Notes under the pieces: generated by a model
What the model was told of the DNA's origin: nothing
Seen by the model: the letters and a program-made list of their open reading frames with translations, nothing else
Database searches by the model: none
DNA from: Mantamonas sphyraenae
Taxonomy: Eukaryota; CRuMs; Mantamonadidae
Assembly (NCBI GenBank): GCA_026936335.1
Contig: JAPMXV010000051.1
Span: 496,001 to 560,000, forward strand
DNA: 64,000 nt
Reading direction: 5' to 3'
Shown: one piece after another, positions 23,801-33,145 of the stretch
Position numbering within the stretch: position 1 is the first letter of the stretch
Layout of the letters: each line of letters starts with the position of its first letter
Program-made: the position numbers and the translations under genes

Positions 23801-26296
23801 AGCAACGGCGACGTCGAGCGCCGTGATGTCCTGGCAGTTGTCAAACGCCTGCACAAAGGAGTGGATGACGAAGAGGACACTGATGCTCAAGACACACCAA
23901 CAAGCAAGGCATGCGAGCACGCGGTCGCGACTGTGCTGCGCGAAGTGGTGGGGCTTTCTGTGGACAAGTACAAGGCGCTGATGTGCAACGATCCGAGCGA
24001 CTCCGGCGCCGACTCTCATGTTTGCGCGTACGAGCTGGCCAGAGAATGCCAGTCCACACGCAAGCTGTACCCGGTCAAACAGTCTCTTCATCACCAGCTC
24101 GCGGTCGAACGGGAAAAGCTGTTTGGACGATGGGCCCTTTCCGCACTCTGTGACGGGTTGCTGGATGTTTGCTGGGAAGGCAAGGAGGACACAATGCTTG
24201 CGTGGTCCATTCTGTGCGGTGCAGTCGCATCCAGTCCAGGTGCGTGCTCCTCAGAAGGCGAGTACTTTCCACCTCCGTGTCTGCAGTGCGTGGCAGGAGG
24301 CCCGTGCGACTGTGCCGTGGGCAGCTGGCTGAGGGGGGCAAAGCTGGCTCGTAATGGCCAACATGTGCATGCCCTGAGGGCTTCGTTTGCGTGGCACATG
24401 GTCAAGATCGGGGAGGAGAACGGGAGCAGCCGCTTGTTCTCGCGCGACGCCATCAAGGCGATGCAAGTGTGTGCATCCAGGTGCGCCAACGGCACAGCAC
24501 GTGTTGTCACGCACAATGAGGACCACAACATCATCCCAGGGGAGGACATGGGCACGTACACAGACCCGCTCCTGCTCGCGGCCTTCAACGTTTTCGCCGT
24601 GGTTGACCCTATGCACGCGCCCAGGATTTCAAAGACACCCTTCATCAACGATGGGCATCTGTCCATCCGCCTCTTCTCTGCGGTACACGCTCTGCACGTT
24701 CGCCATTGGCAGGTGCCGGCAGGGCCTGGCCAACGCCGGTTGTACTACCTGGAACATCTCATCCTTCCCGATGAACGGCTCTCGCTGTTCCCTACTTTGC
24801 GTGCGTGTCTGAATCTGCTCCGCAATCCAACCGCTACGTCTTTGTCAGACACGAAACCAGTCGATGACGCCCAGCTGCTGCGCTTCCTGAAGGGCAATGT
24901 GGGGTTCCTGGAGGATGCGCCACTTGCTGAGCGTGCACAATCGTCACCGTTTCTGTCTCACAGCAAACCCAGGTACAACTTTGCGATTCATGGCAAGGGT
25001 GCCCTGGAAGGAACGTCGACAAGGTGCCGCGACAAAGACGCACACACTGAGGATCAAGGCAACCAACGACGCCTCATCGAACGTGTTGCTGCTGTGACTA
25101 TCCTTCTGTGCCAGGTTGCCATGTACGTGGCCGCACACCAGCACCGGGAGCGTGGGAAGGAGGTTGAGGACCCACACGAGGCCGACGGCGACGGAGCGAC
25201 TCCAACACAGACCGAGGCTGTGCATAAGCTGCTCCGCAAGTGGCTTCCACAATCGGCGGACAAGATTATTGCCCTGAAGCTGTGCCCAGAGTCCATGGAG
25301 CACAGCAGACGACCACACGGTGTTGTGAGCTCGTTCTCCAGGCTCATCCCATTGAGCTCGAAGGCAAATGCGCGCTTGCAGTTCCTTGCCATGGATCCAG
25401 GCATTTCGAATGCGCCTTCAGCTCTGTACATCCCACGCACGGAGCTCGTTGAGAACCACAATGTGCTTCACTTTGCAGACGCCTGGCGTTTTTCACCACC
25501 GTCACTGGGTGCCATGGAGCGCAGGACAGGGATCAAGCGCGACAACGCTCTGCTCTCGGCGACAGTGCGTGAGAAGATGCAGGAACTGCGAAGCAAACGA
25601 TCTGGGTTGTTTGTGGACGTGCACACCGCAGCCAGGGCTGGACGGGTGGTGAAGAGTCAGTGCAGCGGCAAGATCCTGGAGTCTGAACAAGGGTCATCCG
25701 CTCAGTTCAATGAGGGATGCAGCCAGAGGGGCGACAGCAAGACGCATGATCGACGCGAACAGAAAAGACGGATCCGAAAGATGAGGGAGCAATGGCTGGC
25801 ACAGGTGCGGGCGACAGAGAAGATGCAGTTGGAGTTGGAGGAGGGGCAAGTGCGAGGCATCACACTGATGGAGGAGGGGCAACTGCGACGCATCACACTG
25901 CTGTGCATCGGTGACGGATTCAAGGGCGGCCGTGGTGGAGTGAAGAAACTGGAGGAGCTGGCCAAGCACAACATGATTGTTGTGCGTGTGAACGAGTGCA
26001 ATACGACGCTGAGATGTCCCACATGTGGCAGTGTGCACAAGAGCAAGCACGGAAGTGACCGCACTGCGCGTGTCAAGTACTGCGAGCGATGTGAGATGCA
26101 CCGGAACAGGGATTTCGCGAGTGCGCAGGCGATCGCCAACAAGGTGTTTGCTGCCCTTCGCGGCCACACCATATGGTGCATGACCAAGGTTTGGCAACGG
26201 AGTCAGATCGGAAGGACGTTTCGAAGCAAGATTGGTCTGCCAGAGAATGTGGACGGCGAGGCACAGAACCTGGAGGCGAATTCGAGTGCAGGCTGA
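20828..26296 (+). CDS. Giant Fanzor: eukaryotic TnpB-like RNA-guided RuvC nuclease
   Basis: A single intronless frame encodes 1,822 aa from the ATG at 20828; the frame is open from 20690. The C-terminal 350 residues carry the TnpB/Fanzor RuvC nuclease: LAMDPGISN (Asp 1523), the IGDGF strand, VVRVNECNT (Glu 1723), a four-Cys zinc knuckle CPTC...CERC, and MHRNRDFASAQAIANKVF (Asp 1762). All three catalytic acids are present. The N-terminus has KRKR and KRSRR clusters likely to import it to the nucleus and an acidic EEYSEDEEYS repeat. About 1,300 residues ahead of RuvC match nothing I recognise; described Fanzors are usually about 400-1,300 aa. Most neighbours contain introns and this gene does not, consistent with transfer or recent insertion. 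The substrate should be DNA, guided by an RNA encoded at the 3' side. Confidence 0.88.
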   Translation: MSEHHAKHAKHNDKRKRSHSNIALDNDGEDGLSVSERSGMKRSRRHVCASVHCDNGVGLQERFCDVCVLGVSARETVVDVQGPRRSLKVEGGVGSVRMFAAAQAAMDTESVSGDYEEYSEDEEYSDDEEDSEDEEYSPVARRPRKAQEGKKRKPTESDQVSVQLAHGRQGGSGKARRQQDILATYGIEFEQGMTQLEGDVKVLVDVSSVVHTVVEAAARVSDVPEEKVRELVTRCVEAEKAATELRVDLRNANVRYVLVCDLKPEFLDEQAQSVGFGTHLRRMENTLAHVATMSKTLRKLKREKADLKTLAQGHTLSLTGQAQVAVYHAVKHLCSQHDVYECGNDKVNENPGACLADDVKNELVRLYNHDQHVTFVITLHDSDWGYNVAEHPVVLLHPRLGFAIVEPHVGRLMSLVAALLLSSDIEAAVRAPRRNMLRLDAGSLNELLAGGGSLLTYIYQPILWDDKSVAHLLQGTRGTQPASKHLDLVQEHAQKYLAAVKVHLCQMGFDDRTINTLTSLHAWDAVFDTGGTKAELDWSGLPGPQVLGQVDLGGGRHIGSLFAAYANDYAVTDHDTLRKARLLPPGEVVEQARQLEGEQTLRGALDGLKEQIRTRWEAMKRHDASHVPLENIGSRYAYPVTVDVAAEGVEGLVAAARGTDEIEYTNPASMYNNMISVKKWEALCKKHADNGKRERLSKMRGVLEEAVRDKLNTKMTKAMKKAGVDASMDVFVGDNQQLAAILGPTPPSSGEAVFWDTMASNAIDYVYQKQDDDDDGHGASRLDAVINTILPDPEDNEWEVFMGFSTPKLDSDHTERLASSSCVVELGSLEKLRNAALINARSVEELDAMAHAFGLIVAIQCDLLECGLLEPSKDLENVLSACLQLNVGRFYLKPPSAVEITCEATPKLHNFPKYISVTADLVLSRQPSGGVVAEYLDELAPEEARCGIDLRCLPSGAFTALCQRGAALVLTNWKVMLINQAVDNLVDLVVASNGDVERRDVLAVVKRLHKGVDDEEDTDAQDTPTSKACEHAVATVLREVVGLSVDKYKALMCNDPSDSGADSHVCAYELARECQSTRKLYPVKQSLHHQLAVEREKLFGRWALSALCDGLLDVCWEGKEDTMLAWSILCGAVASSPGACSSEGEYFPPPCLQCVAGGPCDCAVGSWLRGAKLARNGQHVHALRASFAWHMVKIGEENGSSRLFSRDAIKAMQVCASRCANGTARVVTHNEDHNIIPGEDMGTYTDPLLLAAFNVFAVVDPMHAPRISKTPFINDGHLSIRLFSAVHALHVRHWQVPAGPGQRRLYYLEHLILPDERLSLFPTLRACLNLLRNPTATSLSDTKPVDDAQLLRFLKGNVGFLEDAPLAERAQSSPFLSHSKPRYNFAIHGKGALEGTSTRCRDKDAHTEDQGNQRRLIERVAAVTILLCQVAMYVAAHQHRERGKEVEDPHEADGDGATPTQTEAVHKLLRKWLPQSADKIIALKLCPESMEHSRRPHGVVSSFSRLIPLSSKANARLQFLAMDPGISNAPSALYIPRTELVENHNVLHFADAWRFSPPSLGAMERRTGIKRDNALLSATVREKMQELRSKRSGLFVDVHTAARAGRVVKSQCSGKILESEQGSSAQFNEGCSQRGDSKTHDRREQKRRIRKMREQWLAQVRATEKMQLELEEGQVRGITLMEEGQLRRITLLCIGDGFKGGRGGVKKLEELAKHNMIVVRVNECNTTLRCPTCGSVHKSKHGSDRTARVKYCERCEMHRNRDFASAQAIANKVFAALRGHTIWCMTKVWQRSQIGRTFRSKIGLPENVDGEAQNLEANSSAG
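25838..25903 (+). repeat. 33-bp tandem duplication inside the Fanzor RuvC region
   Basis: Copies at 25838..25870 and 25871..25903 differ at three bases. They encode EEGQVRGITLM and EEGQLRRITLL immediately before the CIGDGF strand of RuvC. The unit is a multiple of three, so the frame is kept. Confidence 0.85.
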
Positions 26297-27416
26297 GGAC
26301 GGGGCACCAGAACCGTCAACCAACCAACCAACCAACACTGAGTGTATACCACTCCTCACAGGACGTAGGTTTTGTTTTCCCGAGCCCAATCGCGTTGCGC
26401 CAGCTCACACAAAAGTTTCAATTTGAACCGAACAGCCTGTAAGAGATTGAAGGTGTGCTGTATTTCTCGTAAGTGCGTGAACGCACGCCAACGCACTACA
26501 TACAAATACTTGACCATGCCCAAAAGTTGGCTTGCTTCTGGACAATGGCTACCAGGGCGTCGTTGCTGGATGCCCTGGTTATTTTGCTTGAACATCGAGC
26601 GGTGGCTTGCGCTCGATGTGCTCCGTCTCTTGGAGCAGCTCCCGTCGTCGATGGAGCTGCATCAGATCATGTTCACTCACTCCTCCGTTTGAGTGGTGTT
26701 GGTATGATCATTGGACGTGTCCGTGACTGCTGCTTCGCTCGGCCTGCTGAATGGAACGGGTCGTTGTCCCGATTTGATCTGCTCAACAGTGATCCAGAAA
26801 AATGCCTCGCACGAGTGCTGGTCTCGTTGCATTGCTACGTGCAGCGGAATCTTCACGTCGTTGTGAATTTCCCGTTGCAGTAGTGCAAACAAGGTCTGCT
26901 TGCGTGTGTGTTGATCTTGAACGTTGGGTTCATTGCACTGGGCATGTTGGTTTGGTGACAATTGCTGATCCGTCAGGTTGGCGTCTGGTGCGCCTTGTCC
27001 ATCACACCTGCTTGACATCCCTTCTCGTCCACACAATGCATTATTCGCAAGGATTCATTGTTTCCATTGTATAGATGACTTTGGTAAGCTTCTTTCAGTG
27101 CACGTGGAAACCGAGGGGAGTGGGTACGATTGGCCGTTAGAGCACAGCCATGAGCACACGCCAAACCGGGGTGTGAACATCTCTGTGATCACAAAGGACC
27201 CACAGATGAGTGATATCATGTCTTGGTGAACATTCTATGTGTTTTTGGGCGTTGTTCTCGGTGGTGAGGGCCACGTTCACGCTCAATTGCAACCAACTGT
27301 GCAAAAGCAAAAACAAAAACAAAATGCAGAAAAAGTACATAGTCTCGATCCATGGCGTCGGGTGCGTATGTGTGCGTTTGGACCAGCTGCTGGGCTCCAA
27401 ACAAGCCGCGCGAACA
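26297..27416. other. 1.1-kb gene-free region downstream of Fanzor
   Basis: There is no ORF with recognisable protein features. The region reads visibly richer in A+T than the flanking genes. It begins with a CAACCAACCAACCAAC repeat at about 26317 and contains a hairpin at 26472..26497 (AGTGCGT/ACGCACT, 12-nt loop) and the clustered hairpins described separately. In known OMEGA/Fanzor loci the guide RNA and right element end lie 3' of the nuclease gene. The far end adjoins the CUEDC1-like stop. Confidence 0.5.
26591..26660 (+). ncRNA. Candidate Fanzor guide RNA (omega RNA) stem-loop cluster
   Basis: Perfect stems are packed in 70 nt, about 300 nt after the Fanzor stop. ACATCGAGCG (26592..26601) pairs with CGCTCGATGT (26610..26619), a 10-bp stem. 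GCTCC pairs with GGAGC (26620..26636). GCAGCTCC (26635..26642) pairs with GGAGCTGC (26653..26660), an 8-bp stem. Position and structure fit an OMEGA RNA scaffold. Transcription, processing and the guide boundary are not visible from sequence, so this is inference. The second and third stems share a base and could be alternatives. Confidence 0.4.
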
Positions 27417-28833
27417 TCAATCGTCCTTTTTGTGCCCAGCGGTGGTAGTGGTGGTGTTGGACAGCGTGGGACCGAGTGTAAGAAAGTCGCTTTCGCCACC
27501 GGTGCCAAGGTTGGTGCCTGTCCAGCGGCTGCCTGGGCCTGTGGAGTCAAGTGCGTCGTCGTCGTCCGAGTCGCCCTGCTCGTCGCGTCTGCGGCTGCTG
27601 CTCATGTCGACCATCTCGAAGCGTTTGTCTGCAAGGCCACCGACAAACTCGTCGTCGTCGTCGTCAAAGAGGCTGTCGCTGGGATCCTGGTTGTCCAGCA
27701 AGCTGGTGCTGTCGCGTGTCTGCTTGCGTCGGTTGTGCACGTTCTGACCGCCTCCAAATGCAATGAATTCTGTGTCTTCGCTTTCCTCTTCCTCGGGCAG
27801 CGTGGCGTATCGGTTGCCTGCTGCCTGGTTGTCGTTGTTGCTGCTGAAAATGGCCGCAAGTTCGTTGAACTTCTTCTTGGCCGACTCACTCATGTTGTTC
27901 AGCTTGCGCTTAAAGTCGCTCATACCGTCGTCGTCGTCGTCAATGTTGCCCAATCCCTGTTGCTGTTGCTGTTGCTGTTGTTGATGCTGCTGTGCGTGGC
28001 GTGCGTTGCCAAACCCTTGCTGTTGCGGGGCGTATGCCTGCACGGTGCCCTGGTCCAGCATGGAGGTAAAGTCTTCGTTTGTCATGAGCTCGTTGAGGAA
28101 GCCCTGGTCCTGGAGCATGCGTGCCAATCGCTCGTCCTCTTCGATCTGCCGGCGCGTTTCGTCGTCGTAGAAGGCTCCGGAAGGAGTCATATCCGAGCCA
28201 GCCTGTGTGCAAATCGCGCCCCCGGTGTGTGAGTGAGCAGAGATTGTGGCAATGACGGCGTCCTCTGCGCCCTGTGTGCAGCTGCGCACCTGTGGAACGA
28301 GAGGCAGCGAGAGGCGGCGGAAACGAACGAAGGGAACCGGCTTCGCAAACGCACCAGGCCACCGAAGGAGAGAAAGTCGTCTGGCAGGCCATATTCACTT
28401 TCTGTGAGGGTATGTTCAGGGGCACATGAACACACACAAATGACACGCGAGTCAGCATGCGGACACAGAGTGTGAGAAGGAATGCAGATGGCCGGTGTAC
28501 GGCGAGCCGGAGATGTCCGGCCGGGCAATTTTTGTGCTCATTTCCGCAGGTGGCAGGGGCCTTTTGCGACTTACGAGCAACTCCAGAAGTGTTTGATGTG
28601 AGGTCGGACGGGTATCCAGCAGCTGCGGGCACCGTGTACTCCATACTGCCGGTGTTGTCGGCAGTGTCCAGCCCTCCAGATACACCAGCGTCCGTTTGCA
28701 TCGCCAGCAGGGTGTCGATGGTGTTTTCCATGTGGTAGTTGTTGCTTTCCAACACATACTTGAGCACTTCGTCGTCCATTTCATTGAACATGGCCCTCAG
28801 TGTGGCCATTGCATCGTTGAAAGAGATTGCCAT
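27417..28833 (-). CDS. CUEDC1: CUE-domain protein resembling animal CUEDC1
   Basis: Exons 28833..28575, 28401..28355 and 28289..27417 give about 392 aa. Residues 5-45 form a CUE ubiquitin-binding domain (ATLRAMFNEMDDEVLKYVLE, then NTIDTLLAMQ). The small second exon encodes LPDDFLSFGGL, matching the LPDDFL motif of CUEDC1. EDERLARMLQDQGFLNELM then matches its conserved helix, and FKRKLNNMSESAKKKFNELA a later block. A poly-Gln tract and acidic low-complexity tail follow. An alternative third-exon acceptor at 28202 would remove 29 residues in frame. A role as an adaptor binding ubiquitin is inferred from the CUE domain. Confidence 0.8.
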
Positions 28834-28888
28834 CGTTGCCTTGGCCTCCCGTTCGCAGAACAGCGTCACCACTGCAAACCTCACCGCT

Positions 28889-31713
28889 TCACACCACCTG
28901 CGCGCAACTTGCCGCTCTTTGCCGATCCTTTGCGCTTGCTTCTGCCCTTTGGCTTGCCCGTGCGCCCTTGGTTCTTTGTAGTGTTGTGGTTGTCAGTGCC
29001 GACTTTGACGTCTTCCAGCCCTTGGATCCCAAAGCTCGGGCAAGTCCACGAGCAGATATGTCGTCCTTGTCCTCTGCGTCGTCAAGTTGGTCATCTTCAT
29101 CTTCTTCTTGGTCATCTTTCTCCTCAATGAACGCCTCATGAGTCATCGACGATCCCATTCGCTCGCTCTCGCTTGCTGAACCGTCTGGAGCATCGTCGTC
29201 GTCATCGTCATCATCAACGTCCTCTTCATCGTCGTATTCCTCATCGTCGTCGTCGCTGTCATCAGTCGTGCCTGTGGAAGGAACAATCATGCCATTGACC
29301 ACATTCCAGGGCTGAGGGTGCACGCTTCCATCGTCGTCTTCATCGTCCTCATCGTCCTCATCGTCGCTGTCGCTGTGTTGCTGCAGATCCTCCAACGCAG
29401 TGAGATCCATTTCCATCCGCCTTGTCCCCAGGCGCTTCAACAGAGCATCCACATCCAAATCATCGCTTTCGTCTGTGACGCTATGCAATCTGCTCTCTGG
29501 GCTGGTCTGTTTCACACGTACGCGGCGCTGCTTTGGGCGTGAGGATTCGATGGCAGATCGTCGCTGGTTGACACCCTCACCACGACGATCGTCGTTGTCG
29601 TCGGTATCATCGTCGTCCTCATTGTCGTCCGCATCCTGCTCATTCTGGTGGAATGATGTCCGTGATGAGGGTGTGTGACTCTGCAGTGGCTGTTTGCGCG
29701 TGAGAAACTTGCTCATGATGTCGTTGGCCAGGAGATCCGGCGGACTGGAGGCGGCGTCGCTGGCAAACGCCATCGAGACATCCACCATGCGGGAGACATT
29801 GGCTTGAACGCCGTCGCAGCGTTGAATGTGACCAGTGATGTCTCCAGAGGTGTCTGGATGGCACATGGAGCACACGACATCGACAAAGTGCTCCACGCCT
29901 GCGGCAATGTCGTCCTCCTCCAGTCGCTTGGCGTCCCGGTCCCACAGCGATGGCCCAGGTGTGACCATGTTGACGCGAACGGCGCTTGAGAGCAGTTTGT
30001 CGCATTGGTGCTGGAACAGAGTGTGCAAGCTCGACGCTAGAAGGGCGGCTGTCAGACACGAGTCTACGGCGGGCGAGTCCTCGTTGACAAAGAGCACACA
30101 TCCAGAGCGCAGGTGGGAATGCAGCTGTGCATGCAATTCCATCACATGATCCAAAGGATCGGTGACCCTGCTGCGCCACGTGTCTGTGTCCAGCGCATGG
30201 GACATGTCATCCTGCACGTCACTCCACACGCCCAGATCGGTGACATTGTGCACCAGTACGTCCACCTTGTCTCCAACAAACTGTTTCAACTCGCTCCAGT
30301 CCATTTGGCTCCAGTCGGCCACAACCAACACCTGTGGGTTGGCCCTGAACATGTGGAACAGCCTGGTGACTGCGCCGAGGCTGCCAAACCCGCGGAACTC
30401 GCGCGTGCCACACAGAAGCACCACACGCGACCCCTGGTCCACCCAAGATCGAGCCAACTGAACACCCAATGCGTTGTCCGCTCCGTGGATGACCACACTC
30501 AGCGGTTCGCGCCTGGATCGTGCGCTGGATGGTTTCCGACGCACGCTCCCGCCCAGCAGCGTCAGCTCATCCGAGTCCAAGTCACCCAGGTCCACGAAAT
30601 CACTCAACATGCTTCTGCTCATTGATTGCCTGCTGTTTGTCTGTGTGCCCGCCTGCTGCGGATACCGCACGGCCCTTCGCTGCGCAGCCAATCTGCTCTG
30701 CAGCGCCATCCCCAGCTGGGAATGGCGTTGTGACGAGGATGTGCTGTGAGCTCCGTCGGCACGATTGTTGGTGTGGTTGCTGCTGCTGCTGCTGCTACTG
30801 TTGTTGTCCACGTATTCACTGTGGCTGAATTGTGCTGCGTCAACCTCGACGTCGTCGTCGTCGCGGCGGCTTGGCGCAAACCGCACACCAGACCGAGCTG
30901 CTGCGGGAGTCGATGTGCTGGCCCTCCATGCATTGCGTTGCAGCGGCGATTCTGCATTTTCCTCACCAAAGATGTCTTCCTGGAGCAGAGAGACGTCAAA
31001 GGCGTCGAGAGAGGTCGTTGTCTTTCCTTGTTTCACGGCAGCCACGTAGGACCTGCGATACTCCATTCCCTCACCTGCACAGAGTGTGTCATGGGCCGCG
31101 TCAGCCGAGGCAGCCAATGGGAGGCCGGTTCGGCAGAGAAAGCGTGTGTTCTGTTCGTCGCCTTACCTGTACACATATCGCGCACTTCCCGCCAGCGCGC
31201 TGGAGTCACCTTGCTGTTTTCACTTATGTCCACCACCACGGTGCCGTTGTGCTGCAACACCTCCTGCAGCCGCTGGGCACTGATGTCCGAAATACCTGTG
31301 TGGCGCACGTACAACTGCTCCAAAGTCTGGTTGCCGCGTAACGTTGCTGCCAGCGTGTCAAAGCCCACGTCGCCCAGGTTGTTTTCAGACAGGCTGAGGA
31401 TGCGCAGTGTTTGGTTATTGCGCAGCATTTGCGCCACGCCACGCATGCCTTTGTCTGTGATGGCGTTGTCCTGCACGTTGAGCGTCTCACAAAACGCGTT
31501 GTCCGCCAAGGCGTCACAGAGAGCAGCCAGGCCCCGGTTGCCAATGTTGTTGCGTGCCAATAGCATGGATGTGACGGTAAAGTTGTTGCGCATAGCTTCA
31601 GCCAACGCCTCAGCCTCAGGGTCGCCCAGATTCTGGCCAACCAGATCCACCTTGGTCATGAAAGACTCGTTTGCGCGGATCCACGCACAGACGTCATCCA
31701 CAAGAGGATCCAT
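28889..31713 (-). CDS. LRR protein fused to a degenerate short-chain dehydrogenase-like domain
   Basis: Exons 31713..31167 and 31074..28889 give 910 aa. Residues 1-180 are ribonuclease-inhibitor-type leucine-rich repeats (five or six units such as NNFTVTSMLLARNNIGNRGL). After a disordered Ser/Asn-rich linker, about residues 370-600 form a Rossmann/SDR-like fold starting SVVIHGADNALGVQLARSW. The glycine motif is altered (normally TGxxxGxG) and no YxxxK catalytic pair is visible, so it is probably a non-catalytic nucleotide-binding or scaffold domain. The last 200 residues are an extremely Asp/Glu-rich tail and a basic end. The join is supported by phase and a GTAAGG donor. I know no protein with this order of domains. 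Confidence 0.75.
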
Positions 31714-31798
31714 GACAAAGAGTTGTTGTGGCCAGGGTGGAGCTTGGCCTGCAGATGGAAACGGAGTTTGACTTGGCTGCGTCGGCGACTCCAGGCCA
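31714..31798. promoter_or_regulatory. 85-bp divergent spacer between the LRR-SDR gene and IPK1
   Basis: The two start codons are head to head with only 85 bp between them, the second-shortest such spacer in the window. Core promoter elements must lie here or within the coding sequences. No motif is evident. Confidence 0.35.
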
Positions 31799-33145
31799 AT
31801 GCGATTTCTTGCTGAAGGAGGCAACACTGTTGTATTTGAATTGGACAGGGAGGATGCGGTGGTTTTCACGGGAAGGGATACAGGAGTGGGAGCACAGGTG
31901 TTGCGGCTGCTCAAGGCCACCAGCAAACTGGACGACGACCAGGTGGCGCTGCAGCTGCAATTTCAGAGGCTAGTGTACGAGGAACACGTGGGTGCATGGC
32001 TGCCAGCATGCACTGTGGTACCCGTGAGAAAAGAGATTGTGGAACAGGCTCGGGCGGCGCTGGAAGAGGCAGAGGAGTTGCGCAAGGACAAATGGCGGGG
32101 GATGGGGCTTGCCGAGGACATCCAACACGGCGTACTGATGCCCAACTGCACATTGGACGCGGGTCACAGCAAGAGTGTGTGCGTGGAAATCAAACCCAAG
32201 TGGGGGCGGATCAACACGTGGTTGGGTACACAGCCGTCAAGCTCCCACATCAAGGGCCATGTGAGCAGATACTGCATGCAACAGCATCACAAGCTGCAGA
32301 AAGGTGCCATTGAGCGTGTCTCTGAGTATTGTCCGCTGGATCTGTATGCTGGTAGGGCATCGGATGCGCTGTTGGCACTGCTGGAGAATCCGCAAAACAA
32401 CCTGGCTGTGTTTGTGGATGGAAGGCCCAGCTCAGTGGAATCGTTGTTTGCGCTGTGCCAAGAGGCAAGCGATGGAAGCACAGGCGCGGCTGAGTTGGTA
32501 GCGCAGGTGGTGGGTGACTTGGTGCCCACCAGCCTCCTTTCTGGTCTTCTCACGCTGCAATCGCAGGATTTTGTGGACATCCAGTGCGTGTACCTCGCTT
32601 ACGAGTATGTAAAAGAGCATTTGAAGGAGGTGGAGGGGGTGTTGGGGACGCCGGTGACGAGCATGCAGGATTTGGAGACGGTGTTGCTGCTGGACGACAC
32701 CGCCGGACCGTGGAGCTTGTTCAACGACCTGGAAGCGGACACAGGGGTGCCGTTGTGGAGGGACATAGATTCATTGGACGTGCTGGAATGCAATTGCAAG
32801 GATGTTGGCCGGTTGATGGACATGGGACTGGAGTGGGATGCAAGGCCGCAGGAGGAATGGATGGCGGCGTGCGTGGAGTGGGTGGAGGAGCAATTGGGCC
32901 TGAAGGGCTGCTTGTGTGTATTGCGTGGATTCCTTGTGGCCACGTCAGCGAAAGATGTGTCGCTGATGGTGTGTTTTGACGCAGGCGACTTGGGCGTGAG
33001 CGACCCGAGCTCCAGCGCGCATGTGCATGTGGTCGATGTGCAACCAAAGTCGTTTCGCAAGTTTGACGCATACCAAAGCATGGACGTGGCCATTGTGGAC
33101 GCGTTCCATCAGCGCAGCAAGGCCCAATGGGAAGCAAAGAGGTGA
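31799..33145 (+). CDS. IPPK: Inositol-pentakisphosphate 2-kinase (IPK1)
   Basis: A single exon encodes 448 aa. The glycine-rich loop is LAEGGNTVVFEL at the N-terminus. The family signature EIKPKWG lies near residue 131, followed by SRYCMQQHHKL and YCPLDLYAGR. The C-terminal VVDVQPKSFRKFDAYQSMD matches the conserved DLDLKP-type motif. The enzyme phosphorylates the 2-OH of inositol pentakisphosphate to make phytate (InsP6). The ATG at 31799 fits the family start. The gene has no intron and overlaps the convergent downstream gene by 37 nt at its 3' end. Confidence 0.93.
   Translation: MRFLAEGGNTVVFELDREDAVVFTGRDTGVGAQVLRLLKATSKLDDDQVALQLQFQRLVYEEHVGAWLPACTVVPVRKEIVEQARAALEEAEELRKDKWRGMGLAEDIQHGVLMPNCTLDAGHSKSVCVEIKPKWGRINTWLGTQPSSSHIKGHVSRYCMQQHHKLQKGAIERVSEYCPLDLYAGRASDALLALLENPQNNLAVFVDGRPSSVESLFALCQEASDGSTGAAELVAQVVGDLVPTSLLSGLLTLQSQDFVDIQCVYLAYEYVKEHLKEVEGVLGTPVTSMQDLETVLLLDDTAGPWSLFNDLEADTGVPLWRDIDSLDVLECNCKDVGRLMDMGLEWDARPQEEWMAACVEWVEEQLGLKGCLCVLRGFLVATSAKDVSLMVCFDAGDLGVSDPSSSAHVHVVDVQPKSFRKFDAYQSMDVAIVDAFHQRSKAQWEAKR

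Noticed and set aside
26677-27036. 119-residue minus-strand ORF in the Fanzor 3' flank
   Set aside because: No recognisable motif, biased composition, and it sits in the putative non-coding element end.
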